Below are positions 8,289 to 15,744 of a stretch of DNA of 64,000 nt, piece after piece. Each line of letters begins with the position of its first letter. The first letter of the stretch is position 1. Under the pieces are notes generated by a model. The model searched no databases. It was not told the origin of the DNA and saw nothing but the letters and a program-made list of their open reading frames with translations. The stretch comes from Sphingobium sp. WTD-1. GTDB taxonomy: Bacteria > Pseudomonadota > Alphaproteobacteria > Sphingomonadales > Sphingomonadaceae. The translations under genes were made by a program, and so were the position numbers. The stretch is from NCBI RefSeq assembly GCF_030128825.1, contig NZ_CP119127.1, positions 292,001 through 356,000 of the forward strand, written 5' to 3'.

Positions 8289-8471
8289 TCAGAGCCAGCC
8301 CGCCGCCTTCGCAATCGACCGGGCGGTGCCGATCGGAAGGTCCTTCTTCGGGTGCGGCACGATGATCGTCACGGCGCCCTTGCGGAACTTATGGTGAGAG
8401 CCCCTCACTGAAATCTGCTCGAAACCCTCTTCGAGCAACCGCTTGACGATCTTCTTGCTGTCCCGTTCCAT
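8289..8471 (-). CDS. hicA: HicA-family mRNA interferase toxin
   Basis: This 60-aa toxin has the double-stranded-RNA-binding-like HicA fold, with the key histidine in GSHHKFRKG and the IVPHP and GTARSIAKAAG motifs. I chose ATG at 8471, giving MERDSKKIVKRLLEEGF, because the longer frame from 8531 would run through the operator palindromes. It is the first gene of the hicAB operon. Confidence 0.9.
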   Translation of the reverse strand: MERDSKKIVKRLLEEGFEQISVRGSHHKFRKGAVTIIVPHPKKDLPIGTARSIAKAAGWL

Positions 8472-8532
8472 GTGTAAATATATACACATGGCGCGCAGCC
8501 CATGCAAGGGGGTTTGTGTAAATAAATACACA
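8470..8532 (-). promoter_or_regulatory. hicAB operator: two TGTGTAAATA-type palindromes
   Basis: Two near-identical palindromes, ATGTGTAAATATATACACAT at 8470-8489 and TGTGTAAATAAATACACA at 8515-8532, lie immediately upstream of hicA. The first overlaps the hicA start codon. They are A+T-rich in a G+C-rich region and are the expected binding sites for the ribbon-helix-helix domain of HicB. The 45-bp centre spacing is about four helical turns. Confidence 0.75.
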
Positions 8533-8545
8533 TCGGCGTAACTGA

Positions 8546-10786
8546 CTATTCGTCGTCGAAACCGCGCCGGCGCTTCTGGTCCTCCGCCTTCCTGATCTTC
8601 TCCATCACCTTTTCCGCCAGCGCTTCGGCATCTTCGCCCGGCAGCTGCTTGATATGGAAATGATAGCTGTTGCCGGCGGGCGGCGGATCGGCGGGGCCGT
8701 TGCGCCCACGGGCACCGGCGGCGGCAGGCGATGCCATGGCGAGCGCACCGGAGGCCAGGACGCCGGCGGCCATGCGTCCGGCGGCCCGCGCAGGGCCGTG
8801 GCGGTTGCCGTCGATGCCGCGTTCCAGACCGCCGGCGACATGGCCGCCCAGCGCCATGAAGACGCGCGAGGGCGACTTGATGCCGAGATAGGCCTTGAAC
8901 TGCTGGATGCCGTATTTCGCCATGTCGATCAGCTTCTTGCCGAGCGCCATGGGATTGATAGCGAGCAACAGGCCCTGCATCATCATCGACCCGATATTCT
9001 TCATCCAGTCAGGCAAGCCGCCGATCGCGCCCTTCACCCAGGCGACGCCCGCCTTGAACGCGCCGCTGATCTTGTCCCAATGGCTATAGACCAGGTAGGC
9101 GGCGACGCCGAGGGCTACGACGATGCCGGTGATGATCAGCACGATCGGGTTGGCGAGCATCATCGCGCCAGCGCGCAGGAAGCCCCGGCCCATGAAGAGC
9201 GCGGCGGTGCGTAGCAGCGAGAAGGCCGGCGCTGCCTTTTTCAGGATCCCGCCGGTCGTGGTGATGAGCGTTCCGAATTTGGATACACCCTCCACCTTAC
9301 GGAAAAAGGCGATGGTCGATCCAAGCGGCCCCAGGATGCCGCCGAAAGCGAATTTCAGCACGCCCAGCCCCATCCGCAGGCCGATGAGCGCGGACAGCGT
9401 GGTCACTATGGTCGATGCCAGCTGCGGGTTGGCCTGCGCCCAATCGCGCATGGACAGCACCACACCACGCACCGATTGGGCGGCGCTGGTGATAGTCGGC
9501 AGCATCGTCGTGCCCAGCTCGATATTGAGCGCCTTGAGCGAGTTCATGGCAAGCCCGGTCGCGCCCTCCGTCGTGGCGATGGCGGCCAGATATTCCTTGT
9601 TCATCGACCCGGCATAGGCCGCCTTGTTGCCGACCAGCGCGAAGTTCGCCTGCAGCTTGTCGAGGTTTACCAGCATCGGGGAGATCGCGCCGACAGATTC
9701 GGATCCGAACAGGTCGGTAAGCATGCCGGCTTGTGCTGCCTTCGGCACCTTGCTCAGGCGCTGCAGCACATCCGTGATCGCGCGCCCGGCGTCCTTCTGC
9801 ATCCGCCCTGCCAGATCCGTGGCCGTCAGGCCCAAAGTCTTGAGAACGGCTTCCTGGCTCTTGGTGGCGGATGTTCCCTTGGTCAGGGCGAGCATCATGT
9901 TCTTGATGCCGGTGGCTGCCACCTCCTCTTCGACGCCGACGCTGTTGAGCAGCTGGGCCATGGCGCCCACCTGAGACGCGGAAACGCCGGCCACACCGCC
10001 TAGCGCGCCGATCCGCGTGATGACGCCTGCCACCGCAGTGGCATTGCCGCCATAGGTATTGGTCAGCGCGTTGACCTGGTCGGATAGGCGAACGACATCG
10101 GCCTGCCCGAGCGAGAAGGCGGTGCGCCATTTGGCCATCATGCCGCCGGCCTCATCGCCGGTCATGTCGAAGGCGACGCCCATTTTGGCCGCGTCCTCCG
10201 CGAAACGCAGCAGCTCCTTGCGCGGAATGTTGGCCCGGCCTGCCGCCGCGACGATCGCGGCGATGCCTTCGGCCGCCATGGGGATGCGCGTGGACAGGGT
10301 CAGGATATCGCTGCCCATCTGGGCATAAGCCTTGGGCGTCGGGAAATCGACGACCTTGCGGACATCGGCCATGGCGGCTTCGAAGGTCATGGCCTGTTTC
10401 GCTGCGGCGATCAGGGGAATGGCGTTGACGGCGGCGCCGACGATGCTGTCGCGCCCGCTGTCCTTCAGTTCCCGGCCGCGCCGGTGCATCGCTGCTTTGT
10501 CGGCATTGATGGCCATCAGCCGTTGCTGTCGATTGATACGCTCCTGGACCTGTTCCAGTTCGATCATCTTCTGCTTTTGCTGATCCCAGAGCGCATTCGC
10601 CTTGCCACTAGTGCGCGAGATGCGCCGGTCATACTCAGCAATTTCCTGCTCCAGCTTTTTCGCTTCGCCCGTCAGTGCTCGGAGCGACTTGGAGCCGCTC
10701 TTGCCCAGGCCGACAATGTTCTTCAGCGCGCCCGACATCTTGTCGACGCCGATGAAGTTGACCAGCAGGGAGAGTTTATTGTTCAT
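8546..10786 (-). CDS. T: Tail tape measure protein, P2 gpT-like
   Basis: This 746-aa protein is a phage tail tape measure protein. It has a coiled-coil N-terminus (EYDRRISRTSG region), a TP901-type core (AMTFEAAMADVRKVVDF, then RIPMAAEGIAAIV) and hydrophobic segments near residues 460-580, ending in a charged tail. The ATG at 10786 overlaps the stop of E' as TGATG. Tape measure length sets tail length; P2 gpT is about 815 aa, so the tail should be slightly shorter than that of P2. Confidence 0.92.
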   Translation of the reverse strand: MNNKLSLLVNFIGVDKMSGALKNIVGLGKSGSKSLRALTGEAKKLEQEIAEYDRRISRTSGKANALWDQQKQKMIELEQVQERINRQQRLMAINADKAAMHRRGRELKDSGRDSIVGAAVNAIPLIAAAKQAMTFEAAMADVRKVVDFPTPKAYAQMGSDILTLSTRIPMAAEGIAAIVAAAGRANIPRKELLRFAEDAAKMGVAFDMTGDEAGGMMAKWRTAFSLGQADVVRLSDQVNALTNTYGGNATAVAGVITRIGALGGVAGVSASQVGAMAQLLNSVGVEEEVAATGIKNMMLALTKGTSATKSQEAVLKTLGLTATDLAGRMQKDAGRAITDVLQRLSKVPKAAQAGMLTDLFGSESVGAISPMLVNLDKLQANFALVGNKAAYAGSMNKEYLAAIATTEGATGLAMNSLKALNIELGTTMLPTITSAAQSVRGVVLSMRDWAQANPQLASTIVTTLSALIGLRMGLGVLKFAFGGILGPLGSTIAFFRKVEGVSKFGTLITTTGGILKKAAPAFSLLRTAALFMGRGFLRAGAMMLANPIVLIITGIVVALGVAAYLVYSHWDKISGAFKAGVAWVKGAIGGLPDWMKNIGSMMMQGLLLAINPMALGKKLIDMAKYGIQQFKAYLGIKSPSRVFMALGGHVAGGLERGIDGNRHGPARAAGRMAAGVLASGALAMASPAAAGARGRNGPADPPPAGNSYHFHIKQLPGEDAEALAEKVMEKIRKAEDQKRRRGFDDE

Positions 10787-10917
10787 CAGCTTTCCTTGCC
10801 GCCCCACATGGTATTGAAGCGGGCCGTGGCCCGCCCGCTCCATTCGATCAGCTCAGGCAGGTCCAGTTCGCGCAGTTCCGACAGGGGCCAGTGGAAAACC
10901 GCCGCGATATTGGCCAT
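10786..10917 (-). CDS. Tail assembly protein E' (frameshift-extension frame)
   Basis: This 43-aa frame matches the P2 GpE family (MANIAAVFHWPLSELRELDL, then LIEWSGRA). In P2, E' is made only as an extension of gpE by a -1 shift. Here the E' frame is open, without stop, from the T7 run at 10986-10980 down to 10786, so an E+E' fusion is possible. The ATG at 10917 also overlaps the E stop as TGATG, so independent translation cannot be excluded. Confidence 0.85.
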   Translation of the reverse strand: MANIAAVFHWPLSELRELDLPELIEWSGRATARFNTMWGGKES

Positions 10918-11270
10918 CAGGTCGTAGGCATCAGTCCCGCGACGTAGCTTTCGATCGCCTTCTTCTCCGACGCCGTCATAAAAAAACCACGGATCGTGCC
11001 CCCGATTTCGGCCAGGTCATCGGCCTCCAGATTGTCCGCCTCATCCTTGATCAGGATCGGGTCGGAGATGCGCTGCACCAGGGTGATGATGGTGCCGATA
11101 TCGGTCTGGAGAATGTCCTGCAGGGTCAGGCCGCGCAGTTCGCCGCCCTTGGGCTTGCGCAGGGTCAGCTTCTCGATCGTCGTTTCGCCGCGAATGATAG
11201 GCGTGTTGAGGGTGACAGTTTCGAAGCGGTTCTTGTTCTCGCTGGCGGCAGCGACTTGCGGGTCGGTCAT
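10917..11270 (-). CDS. E: Tail assembly chaperone, P2 gpE family
   Basis: This 117-aa protein is a P2 gpE-type tail assembly chaperone (LRKPKGGELRGLTLQDILQ, then DLAEIGGTIRGFFM). It lies between the tail tube and the tape measure gene, the universal place for the frameshifting chaperone pair that loads the tape measure. The slippery heptamer is in its last quarter. The start ATG at 11270 follows AGGATCC. Confidence 0.9.
   Translation of the reverse strand: MTDPQVAAASENKNRFETVTLNTPIIRGETTIEKLTLRKPKGGELRGLTLQDILQTDIGTIITLVQRISDPILIKDEADNLEADDLAEIGGTIRGFFMTASEKKAIESYVAGLMPTT
10980..10986 (-). other. Programmed -1 frameshift slippery site in gene E
   Basis: On the minus strand gene E reads GGT TTT TTT ATG, giving the heptamer T TTT TTT in the correct phase for a -1 slip. 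After the slip the frame reads on without stop into E'. P2 uses a comparable T-run at the same place. The ten-base context GGTTTTTTTA is identical to the site at 54832-54841 in the other phage locus. Confidence 0.85.
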
Positions 11271-11392
11271 GCGGGGATCCTTTGCGGCGGGGCGGAATGG
11301 GCCGATGGGGTTTCAAGGAGAGGAAGTCCCCACCGGCCCACCGCCGGACGGCAGCCCCGCATAAGGCCGCCCGGCGGATCGGTGCGCGGGCG

Positions 11393-11902
11393 TCAGCCCA
11401 TCAGGATCGCCATGATCTCCGCATAGCGATCGATGCCGTTGACGATGAAGACGCCCTGGATGAAGTCGATCTCTACCTCCGTGCGACCGTCGACGACGCG
11501 GCGATAGTAAGAGAGCGCGGCGGTATATTTATGCTCGGTCTGGTCGCCGGGCTTGTCCTTGCCCAGGTCGATTTCGGTGAAGCGGCCGCCGGCGTAGATC
11601 TCGACCGCCTGGGCGGCGCTGCCGTCGTCGGCGCGATAGGCGCATACCAGGCGCAGGCGCGTGCCCTCAATGCTGGTTGTGCCGAATTCGCGGACCAGGC
11701 TGACTTCATGGCCGCCGAAGGTCAGGGTCGCTTCCATCGCGGCGACACCCTTGTCGAGCTTGACCGCGCCGACCATGCCGCCGCCGCGATAATCCTCCGT
11801 CTCGATCGCCAGCTTGGGCTGTTCGAATTCGGAGACGACGCCGAGATAGGAGACGCCATTCTTGAAGGCGTTGATGTTCACAAGGTTACGGGGCAGGCCC
11901 AT
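11393..11902 (-). CDS. FII: Major tail tube protein, P2 FII
   Basis: This 169-aa protein matches contractile tail tube proteins (MGLPRNLVNINAFKNGVSYL start, RRVVDGRTEVEID near the end), almost the same length as P2 FII (172 aa). It polymerises into the inner tube inside the sheath. It is read between FI and E, as in P2. Confidence 0.93.
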   Translation of the reverse strand: MGLPRNLVNINAFKNGVSYLGVVSEFEQPKLAIETEDYRGGGMVGAVKLDKGVAAMEATLTFGGHEVSLVREFGTTSIEGTRLRLVCAYRADDGSAAQAVEIYAGGRFTEIDLGKDKPGDQTEHKYTAALSYYRRVVDGRTEVEIDFIQGVFIVNGIDRYAEIMAILMG

Positions 11903-11930
11903 GGCTCTAGTCCTTTAGCGATCGAGGAAA

Positions 11931-13085
11931 TCAGGCGAGCTGCTCAGCAAAGCCGTCATAATATTCGGCCGTGTTGATCAGTTCGACGATCGGGTTTTCC
12001 AGCGGCGCGACCGCCGTATATTTGAGGCTGATGGTCGGGCGCCCCGATGCCAGCGCAGCCGAGCTGTTCTTCGACGGATCATAATAGGCCAGCGCGCCAA
12101 TCAGTCGGCCATCCACCACCAGCTGGCGCAGCTGCGCGTTGATGGTTTCCAGCACATCCTTGATCAGGCCCACCGTCATCGGCTGATCGAGGAAGGGAGC
12201 GAGCGCCGACAGGATCATGTCCTGCAGGGCGAAGCTGGTCAGTACCGCGCTTTCGAAGCTGAATTCGGGCTGATCATCGCCGGCACAGGTGCGGTTGCCC
12301 CAGAAGCGGAAACCGTCATTCCGGATCAGGGTGACGATCTGGGCCGCGTTCAGCAGGCCGGCGTCGTTGCTTTCGTCCTGCAGGTCGAAATGGACATCGC
12401 GGGTCAGGCCGGTGACGCCGCCGATCGTGACGTTGCTGATCGTCTTGTGCCAGCCCTGTTCCTCCGTGATCTTCGCCCGCAGGCCCAGCGCGCGGGCGAC
12501 CGCGTCGCCGGGCGTGACGTCGGAGGTGTCGGGCCAGATCAGGGTGAGTTCCCGGTCGCCGAAATTGTCGCGGTAGAGGATGGCGTCGGCGACATCGTCA
12601 CCCTGCGCCTGGGCATAGACGCGGGCGCGCAGCTTCTTGGCCGCGACCACCAGCTCAGCGGTCACCGCCTGACTGTCCAGTCCCGGCGCGCCCAGGATGC
12701 GCGGGCGGATGCCGACCTTGCTTTCCGCCGCCAGCAGCGCCTGGATACCGGTGTAGAGATTGCCGTCCGTGCCGCCGATGACATTGGCATCGGTTTCGGC
12801 CTGGTCATCGCCTTCCGCGACCCGCACGACGATGACGATCGGGCTGGTCTGGTCGCCGATCGCCTCCAGCGCGGCCTTGAGCGTGCCGCCCGTGCCTGCA
12901 TTGCCGGCGGCCGCGTCGACATCACTGATCAGCACCGGGATGTTGAGGGGAAAGGCTTCGTCGAGCGCGTCGGTGGGTGCGCCAGCGGCGGCCGTCGCGG
13001 TAGCGATCAGGCCGATATAGCCCAGGCTCGACGCCAGGATGGTGCGGGCGCCGGTGGTGGTTTCGCGGATGGTGATGCCGTGCAT
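11931..13085 (-). CDS. FI: Tail sheath protein, P2 FI
   Basis: This 384-aa protein is the contractile sheath. It shows typical sheath sequence (ETTTGARTI near the start, RVYAQAQGDDV mid-protein, FRFWGNRTC and the C-terminal DPSKNSS region). P2 FI is 396 aa. I chose ATG at 13085 (MHGITIRETTTG); the frame opens seven codons earlier, inside W. It follows W and precedes FII. Confidence 0.93.
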   Translation of the reverse strand: MHGITIRETTTGARTILASSLGYIGLIATATAAAGAPTDALDEAFPLNIPVLISDVDAAAGNAGTGGTLKAALEAIGDQTSPIVIVVRVAEGDDQAETDANVIGGTDGNLYTGIQALLAAESKVGIRPRILGAPGLDSQAVTAELVVAAKKLRARVYAQAQGDDVADAILYRDNFGDRELTLIWPDTSDVTPGDAVARALGLRAKITEEQGWHKTISNVTIGGVTGLTRDVHFDLQDESNDAGLLNAAQIVTLIRNDGFRFWGNRTCAGDDQPEFSFESAVLTSFALQDMILSALAPFLDQPMTVGLIKDVLETINAQLRQLVVDGRLIGALAYYDPSKNSSAALASGRPTISLKYTAVAPLENPIVELINTAEYYDGFAEQLA

Positions 13086-13095
13086 GGTTGGCCTT

Positions 13096-13464
13096 TCAGC
13101 TGGCAATGGTCGAGGGGAGCGGGATGGACAGGGTCGTGCGCGCCGTGGCCGCCGGGACGTCGGTTCGGGTGCCGGTGATGGTGATGGCGAGATTGCCCTG
13201 CGCCGGGGATCCGGAGAGGGTGACGCGGGTCACCTTGATGCGGGGTTCCCAGCGGCGCAGCGCAACGGCGGTGGCCGCGCGCAGCAGCATCGCCGTTGCC
13301 GCATTCAGGGGCTGGTCGATCAGGTCGAAGATGAACGAGCCATAGTCGCGCAGCATTACCCGCGATCCCAGCGGGGTGCTGAGGATATCCGCGATCGAGC
13401 CGGCGAGATGATCCGCGCCCTCGATCGCTTTCCCGGTGGTGGCGCTCATGCCCTTCATAGCCAC
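13096..13464 (-). CDS. W: Baseplate wedge protein, P2 gpW (gp25-like)
   Basis: This 122-aa protein belongs to the gp25/GpW baseplate wedge family, with the hallmark LSTPLGSRVMLRDYGS and RWEPRIKVTRV motifs. Three in-frame starts exist (13464, 13458, 13449). Late promoter site 2 is centred 52 bp upstream of the first, so W seems to open the W-FI-FII-E-T unit. Confidence 0.92.
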   Translation of the reverse strand: MAMKGMSATTGKAIEGADHLAGSIADILSTPLGSRVMLRDYGSFIFDLIDQPLNAATAMLLRAATAVALRRWEPRIKVTRVTLSGSPAQGNLAITITGTRTDVPAATARTTLSIPLPSTIAS

Positions 13465-13491
13465 GAACCATGGCCCGCAATGTCGCGCGCG

Positions 13492-13525
13492 CGAAGGGCG
13501 CGGCGGGGTAGGAGGCGGTGCTACC
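13492..13525 (-). promoter_or_regulatory. Late promoter site 2 (before W)
   Basis: The palindrome GGTAGCACCGCCTCCTACC (minus strand, 13525-13507) has arms GGTAG/CTACC. CTTCG follows after ten bases, and then CG repeats. It overlaps the last codons of V. The layout is shared with the other late sites of this prophage. Confidence 0.72.
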
Positions 13526-14099
13526 CCGCGACAGGCGGCCCGGACTGCGCGGCGCCGGCCTGGACGTTGCCATGCTTATGGTTTTTCAGGCTGATGCCGT
13601 CGGCGGTGACATCGTCGGTCGCGATCATGGCGCCCTGCAGATCGACATTGCCCTCGATCCGGACATCGCCGCGCAGGGTGATACCGCCGGGCGCTTCGAC
13701 CAGCGCGGTGGCACCGGCGGGCAGGATGGCGGTGAGCGCATGCGCCTCCGGATCATAGCCGATGCGCGCGCCGTCTTCATACTCGACCAGTTCGGCCAGC
13801 GTGGATCCGGGCGGCGGGAAAGCGTCGCTCCAGATCCCGACCAGGGCGATGGCGGCGGCGATCTGGCCATCGGGGACCAGCAGCAGCGCCTGTTCGCCCT
13901 CGCTGGGCGGCGACCAGCTGCGGGTCTTTCCAGCGCGCGCGGCGAGCCAGCGGATCGGCGGGGTTTCCGCGCCGCCATCCTCATCATCCGGGTCGCCATA
14001 GCGCACGGTGCAGCGCGCGGCGTCCAGATCGACCGAGGCGATCGAGCCGAGGCGGATCAGTTCCGACAGGTCGGCGGGGATATCCTCCTGCTGCCTCAC
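13521..14099 (-). CDS. V: Baseplate spike protein, P2 gpV
   Basis: This 192-aa protein matches the gpV baseplate assembly and membrane-piercing spike family. An OB-like N-terminal part (RLGSIASVDLDAARCTVRYG, then WLAARAG and GEQALLLVPDG) leads to a beta-helical C-terminus ending with NHKHGN. The HKH motif may be metal-binding, as in P2 gpV. The GTG at 14099 overlaps the stop of the lysis lipoprotein gene (GTGA). It is last in the lysis-V unit. Confidence 0.88.
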   Translation of the reverse strand: MRQQEDIPADLSELIRLGSIASVDLDAARCTVRYGDPDDEDGGAETPPIRWLAARAGKTRSWSPPSEGEQALLLVPDGQIAAAIALVGIWSDAFPPPGSTLAELVEYEDGARIGYDPEAHALTAILPAGATALVEAPGGITLRGDVRIEGNVDLQGAMIATDDVTADGISLKNHKHGNVQAGAAQSGPPVAG

Positions 14100-14245
14100 G
14101 GAATGTGACAGGCCCGGTCGATCGCGCGGATCGTCAGCTCCGCCGCCGTGCGCACGGTCGCCGCATTGTCGCAGGAGATGGCCGGCATCGTCTGACAGGC
14201 GCCAGTCAGCAGCAGGGCAGGCAGCAGGATCAGGCGACGGATCAT
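14096..14245 (-). CDS. Small lysis lipoprotein (Rz1/o-spanin-like)
   Basis: This 49-aa protein has a lipoprotein signal (RRLILLPALLLTGAC) with the acylated Cys at about residue 17, leaving a mature part of some 33 residues. Its place after holin and endolysin genes fits an outer-membrane spanin. The proline content is lower than in classical Rz1. It overlaps both neighbours by four bases. Confidence 0.6.
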   Translation of the reverse strand: MIRRLILLPALLLTGACQTMPAISCDNAATVRTAAELTIRAIDRACHIP

Positions 14246-14463
14246 TCGCCCTTGCCCCCATTTTGCGCGCCGGTGAACAGGAAGGCCATGACCAGGCCGA
14301 TCAGGCCCTGGATCACGATCGCCTGCGCCAGGCTCTTGAACAGGTCGTTCTGCGCCAGCTCCGGGCGGATCAGGATCATCACCAGGACGAAGATGGTGAG
14401 CGCGAACGAGCCACCGCCGGCGATGATGCGGGCGGTGGCCATGGTGATGGGTGGCAGCTTCAT
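14242..14463 (-). CDS. Putative holin, two membrane segments
   Basis: This 73-aa protein has two hydrophobic segments (GSFALTIFVLVMILI near residue 25 and VIQGLIGLVMAFLF near residue 55) and a short charged tail, the usual class II holin plan. It lies directly after the endolysin gene with a four-base overlap. The family was not recognised from sequence; the call rests on topology and context. Confidence 0.65.
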   Translation of the reverse strand: MKLPPITMATARIIAGGGSFALTIFVLVMILIRPELAQNDLFKSLAQAIVIQGLIGLVMAFLFTGAQNGGKGE

Positions 14464-15182
14464 CGTGCCCAGTCCCCGGTCTTCGCCTTGAGCCAGGTGA
14501 TGAAGTCGCCGACCGTCTTGCCTTCAAGGATGGAGCGATTGGCCCTGGTCGCGGCCGGGCCGGCGATCAGGTCGGCGCGGGTGTTGATGTTGGCGCCGAT
14601 CAGCGCGGCGGCGGTGAGCCGGCCAAGGAAGTGCGCCGCATAGAGGGTAGCCCGATTGATCGGGATCGACTTGACCTGCAGATAGACGGCGTTCTTGCGG
14701 GTGAAGCTCTTGGCCCGGTCGGTCTGCTCATCGGGCGTCGGCTTGAGGCCGCCGAAGGCCTGGGCCATGTCCGCGCCCCATTTGCCGCCTTCGGCCGCCC
14801 AAGTCGACTTGATGAACTGATAGAGGCCCGAGGCGCTGGAGGTGGCGGCCTTCACATAGGGGCGGTCCCCGCTTTCGATCTTCGAGAGCATTGGCCAGTA
14901 GCTGGCCGGGATGCCGACCGCCGGCAGATCCTGCGGCGGGGCGATGCGGTCGAGCTTCGCGATCGTGTCGTGCCCCGCCCAGCCATCGACCAGCAGGCCA
15001 TGAACCCGCTGAAACAGGCGCACGAAGGCATCGTCATCGAGCGGCAGAGCGAGGTGGGGGAGTGCAACCGGGGCGGTGTCGCCCAGCTTGCCGATGGTGC
15101 GGGCGCCAGCGACGCCGTCGGGCGAGAGGCCGAAGCGCGTCTGGAACAGGCAGACGAAGGCGTTGTCGGCAAGAGGGGTCAT
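14460..15182 (-). CDS. Endolysin with lytic-transglycosylase-like domain
   Basis: This 240-aa protein probably cuts peptidoglycan at lysis. The N-terminal 90 residues hold two similar peptidoglycan-binding-like units (FVCLFQTRFGLSPDGVAGART and FVRLFQRVHGLLVDGWAGHDT). The C-terminal domain has an SLT-like signature (LSKIESGDRPYV, then SASGLYQFIKSTW), with a candidate catalytic Glu in KIESG. No signal peptide is seen, so release should depend on the holin. It lies between the coiled-coil membrane protein gene and the holin gene, overlapping both by four bases. Confidence 0.8.
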   Translation of the reverse strand: MTPLADNAFVCLFQTRFGLSPDGVAGARTIGKLGDTAPVALPHLALPLDDDAFVRLFQRVHGLLVDGWAGHDTIAKLDRIAPPQDLPAVGIPASYWPMLSKIESGDRPYVKAATSSASGLYQFIKSTWAAEGGKWGADMAQAFGGLKPTPDEQTDRAKSFTRKNAVYLQVKSIPINRATLYAAHFLGRLTAAALIGANINTRADLIAGPAATRANRSILEGKTVGDFITWLKAKTGDWAR

Positions 15183-15541
15183 CGGATCTTCTCCAGTCGG
15201 TCTTCCATGTCGGCGGGGACGTTCAGATGCAGGGGAAAGGCATCGCCCAGGATGGCGCGCACCTGCAGCAGTTCGGGGCTGTTGGGATCGGACCGATATT
15301 CCTTAGCCACCAGGATGTTCACCGCCACGGTCAGGCGGGTGATCCTCTCTTCAAGCTGGTCGACGCGGATGTTGAGCGATTGCACTTTCTGTGATTCTTC
15401 CCCCTGCAGCCTGGCCTCGCGCTCCTGCCGGCGCTCATCCCGCTTGCCCCACCATTCGAGCAGCCATTTGGCGCCGGCGCCGAGGCCGAACAGCCCACCG
15501 CCGCCCAGCAGCCATTGCGCCGTGGTCGGTTCATCAGCCAT
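15179..15541 (-). CDS. Membrane-anchored coiled-coil lysis protein
   Basis: This 120-aa protein has an N-terminal membrane segment (QWLLGGGGLFGLGAGAKWLL) followed by a charged coiled coil (residues about 33-75) and a short globular tail. This plan suits an inner-membrane spanin or accessory holin. It begins the lysis group and overlaps the endolysin gene by four bases. No ribosome site precedes its ATG, but the short frame 15534-15605 overlaps it and could couple its translation. Confidence 0.55.
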   Translation of the reverse strand: MADEPTTAQWLLGGGGLFGLGAGAKWLLEWWGKRDERRQEREARLQGEESQKVQSLNIRVDQLEERITRLTVAVNILVAKEYRSDPNSPELLQVRAILGDAFPLHLNVPADMEDRLEKIR

Positions 15542-15605
15542 CGGGACGGGCAGGATCGGCGCCGCGATCGGGCGCGTGGTGGCAGATGATGCTGTCGATT
15601 GTCAT
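15534..15605 (-). CDS. Possible 23-aa leader peptide of lysis operon
   Basis: A 23-codon frame starts at ATG 15605 behind a good ribosome site (GAGGGG, four bases upstream) and ends at 15534, eight bases inside the next gene. The sequence starts MTIDSIICHH and is otherwise low in complexity. It may act only to deliver ribosomes to the following gene, which has no ribosome site of its own. Confidence 0.35.
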   Translation of the reverse strand: MTIDSIICHHAPDRGADPARPDG

Positions 15606-15661
15606 GATACCCCTCGCGAAGGCCGATCCTGTGGACGGCATGGCGCGACGCATCGCGCGCG

Positions 15662-15695
15662 CGAAGGGGCTGGCAGGGTAAGGCGCGCTGTTACC
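15662..15695 (-). promoter_or_regulatory. Late promoter site 3 (before lysis-V operon)
   Basis: The palindrome GGTAACAGCGCGCCTTACC (minus strand, 15695-15677) has arms GGTAA/TTACC. CTTCG follows after ten bases, and CG repeats follow that. It lies about 80 bp upstream of the small leader frame and 145 bp upstream of the first full lysis gene. Confidence 0.72.
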
Positions 15696-15744
15696 GGGCG
15701 GGATGAGTAAAGGGCGGAATGCCAGGGCACCCCGCCCGATCGTG

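Noticed and set aside
14096..14527. 143-codon frame before the lysis lipoprotein
   Set aside because: The upstream part is an out-of-frame reading of the holin and endolysin genes; the real start is ATG 14245, overlapping the holin stop.
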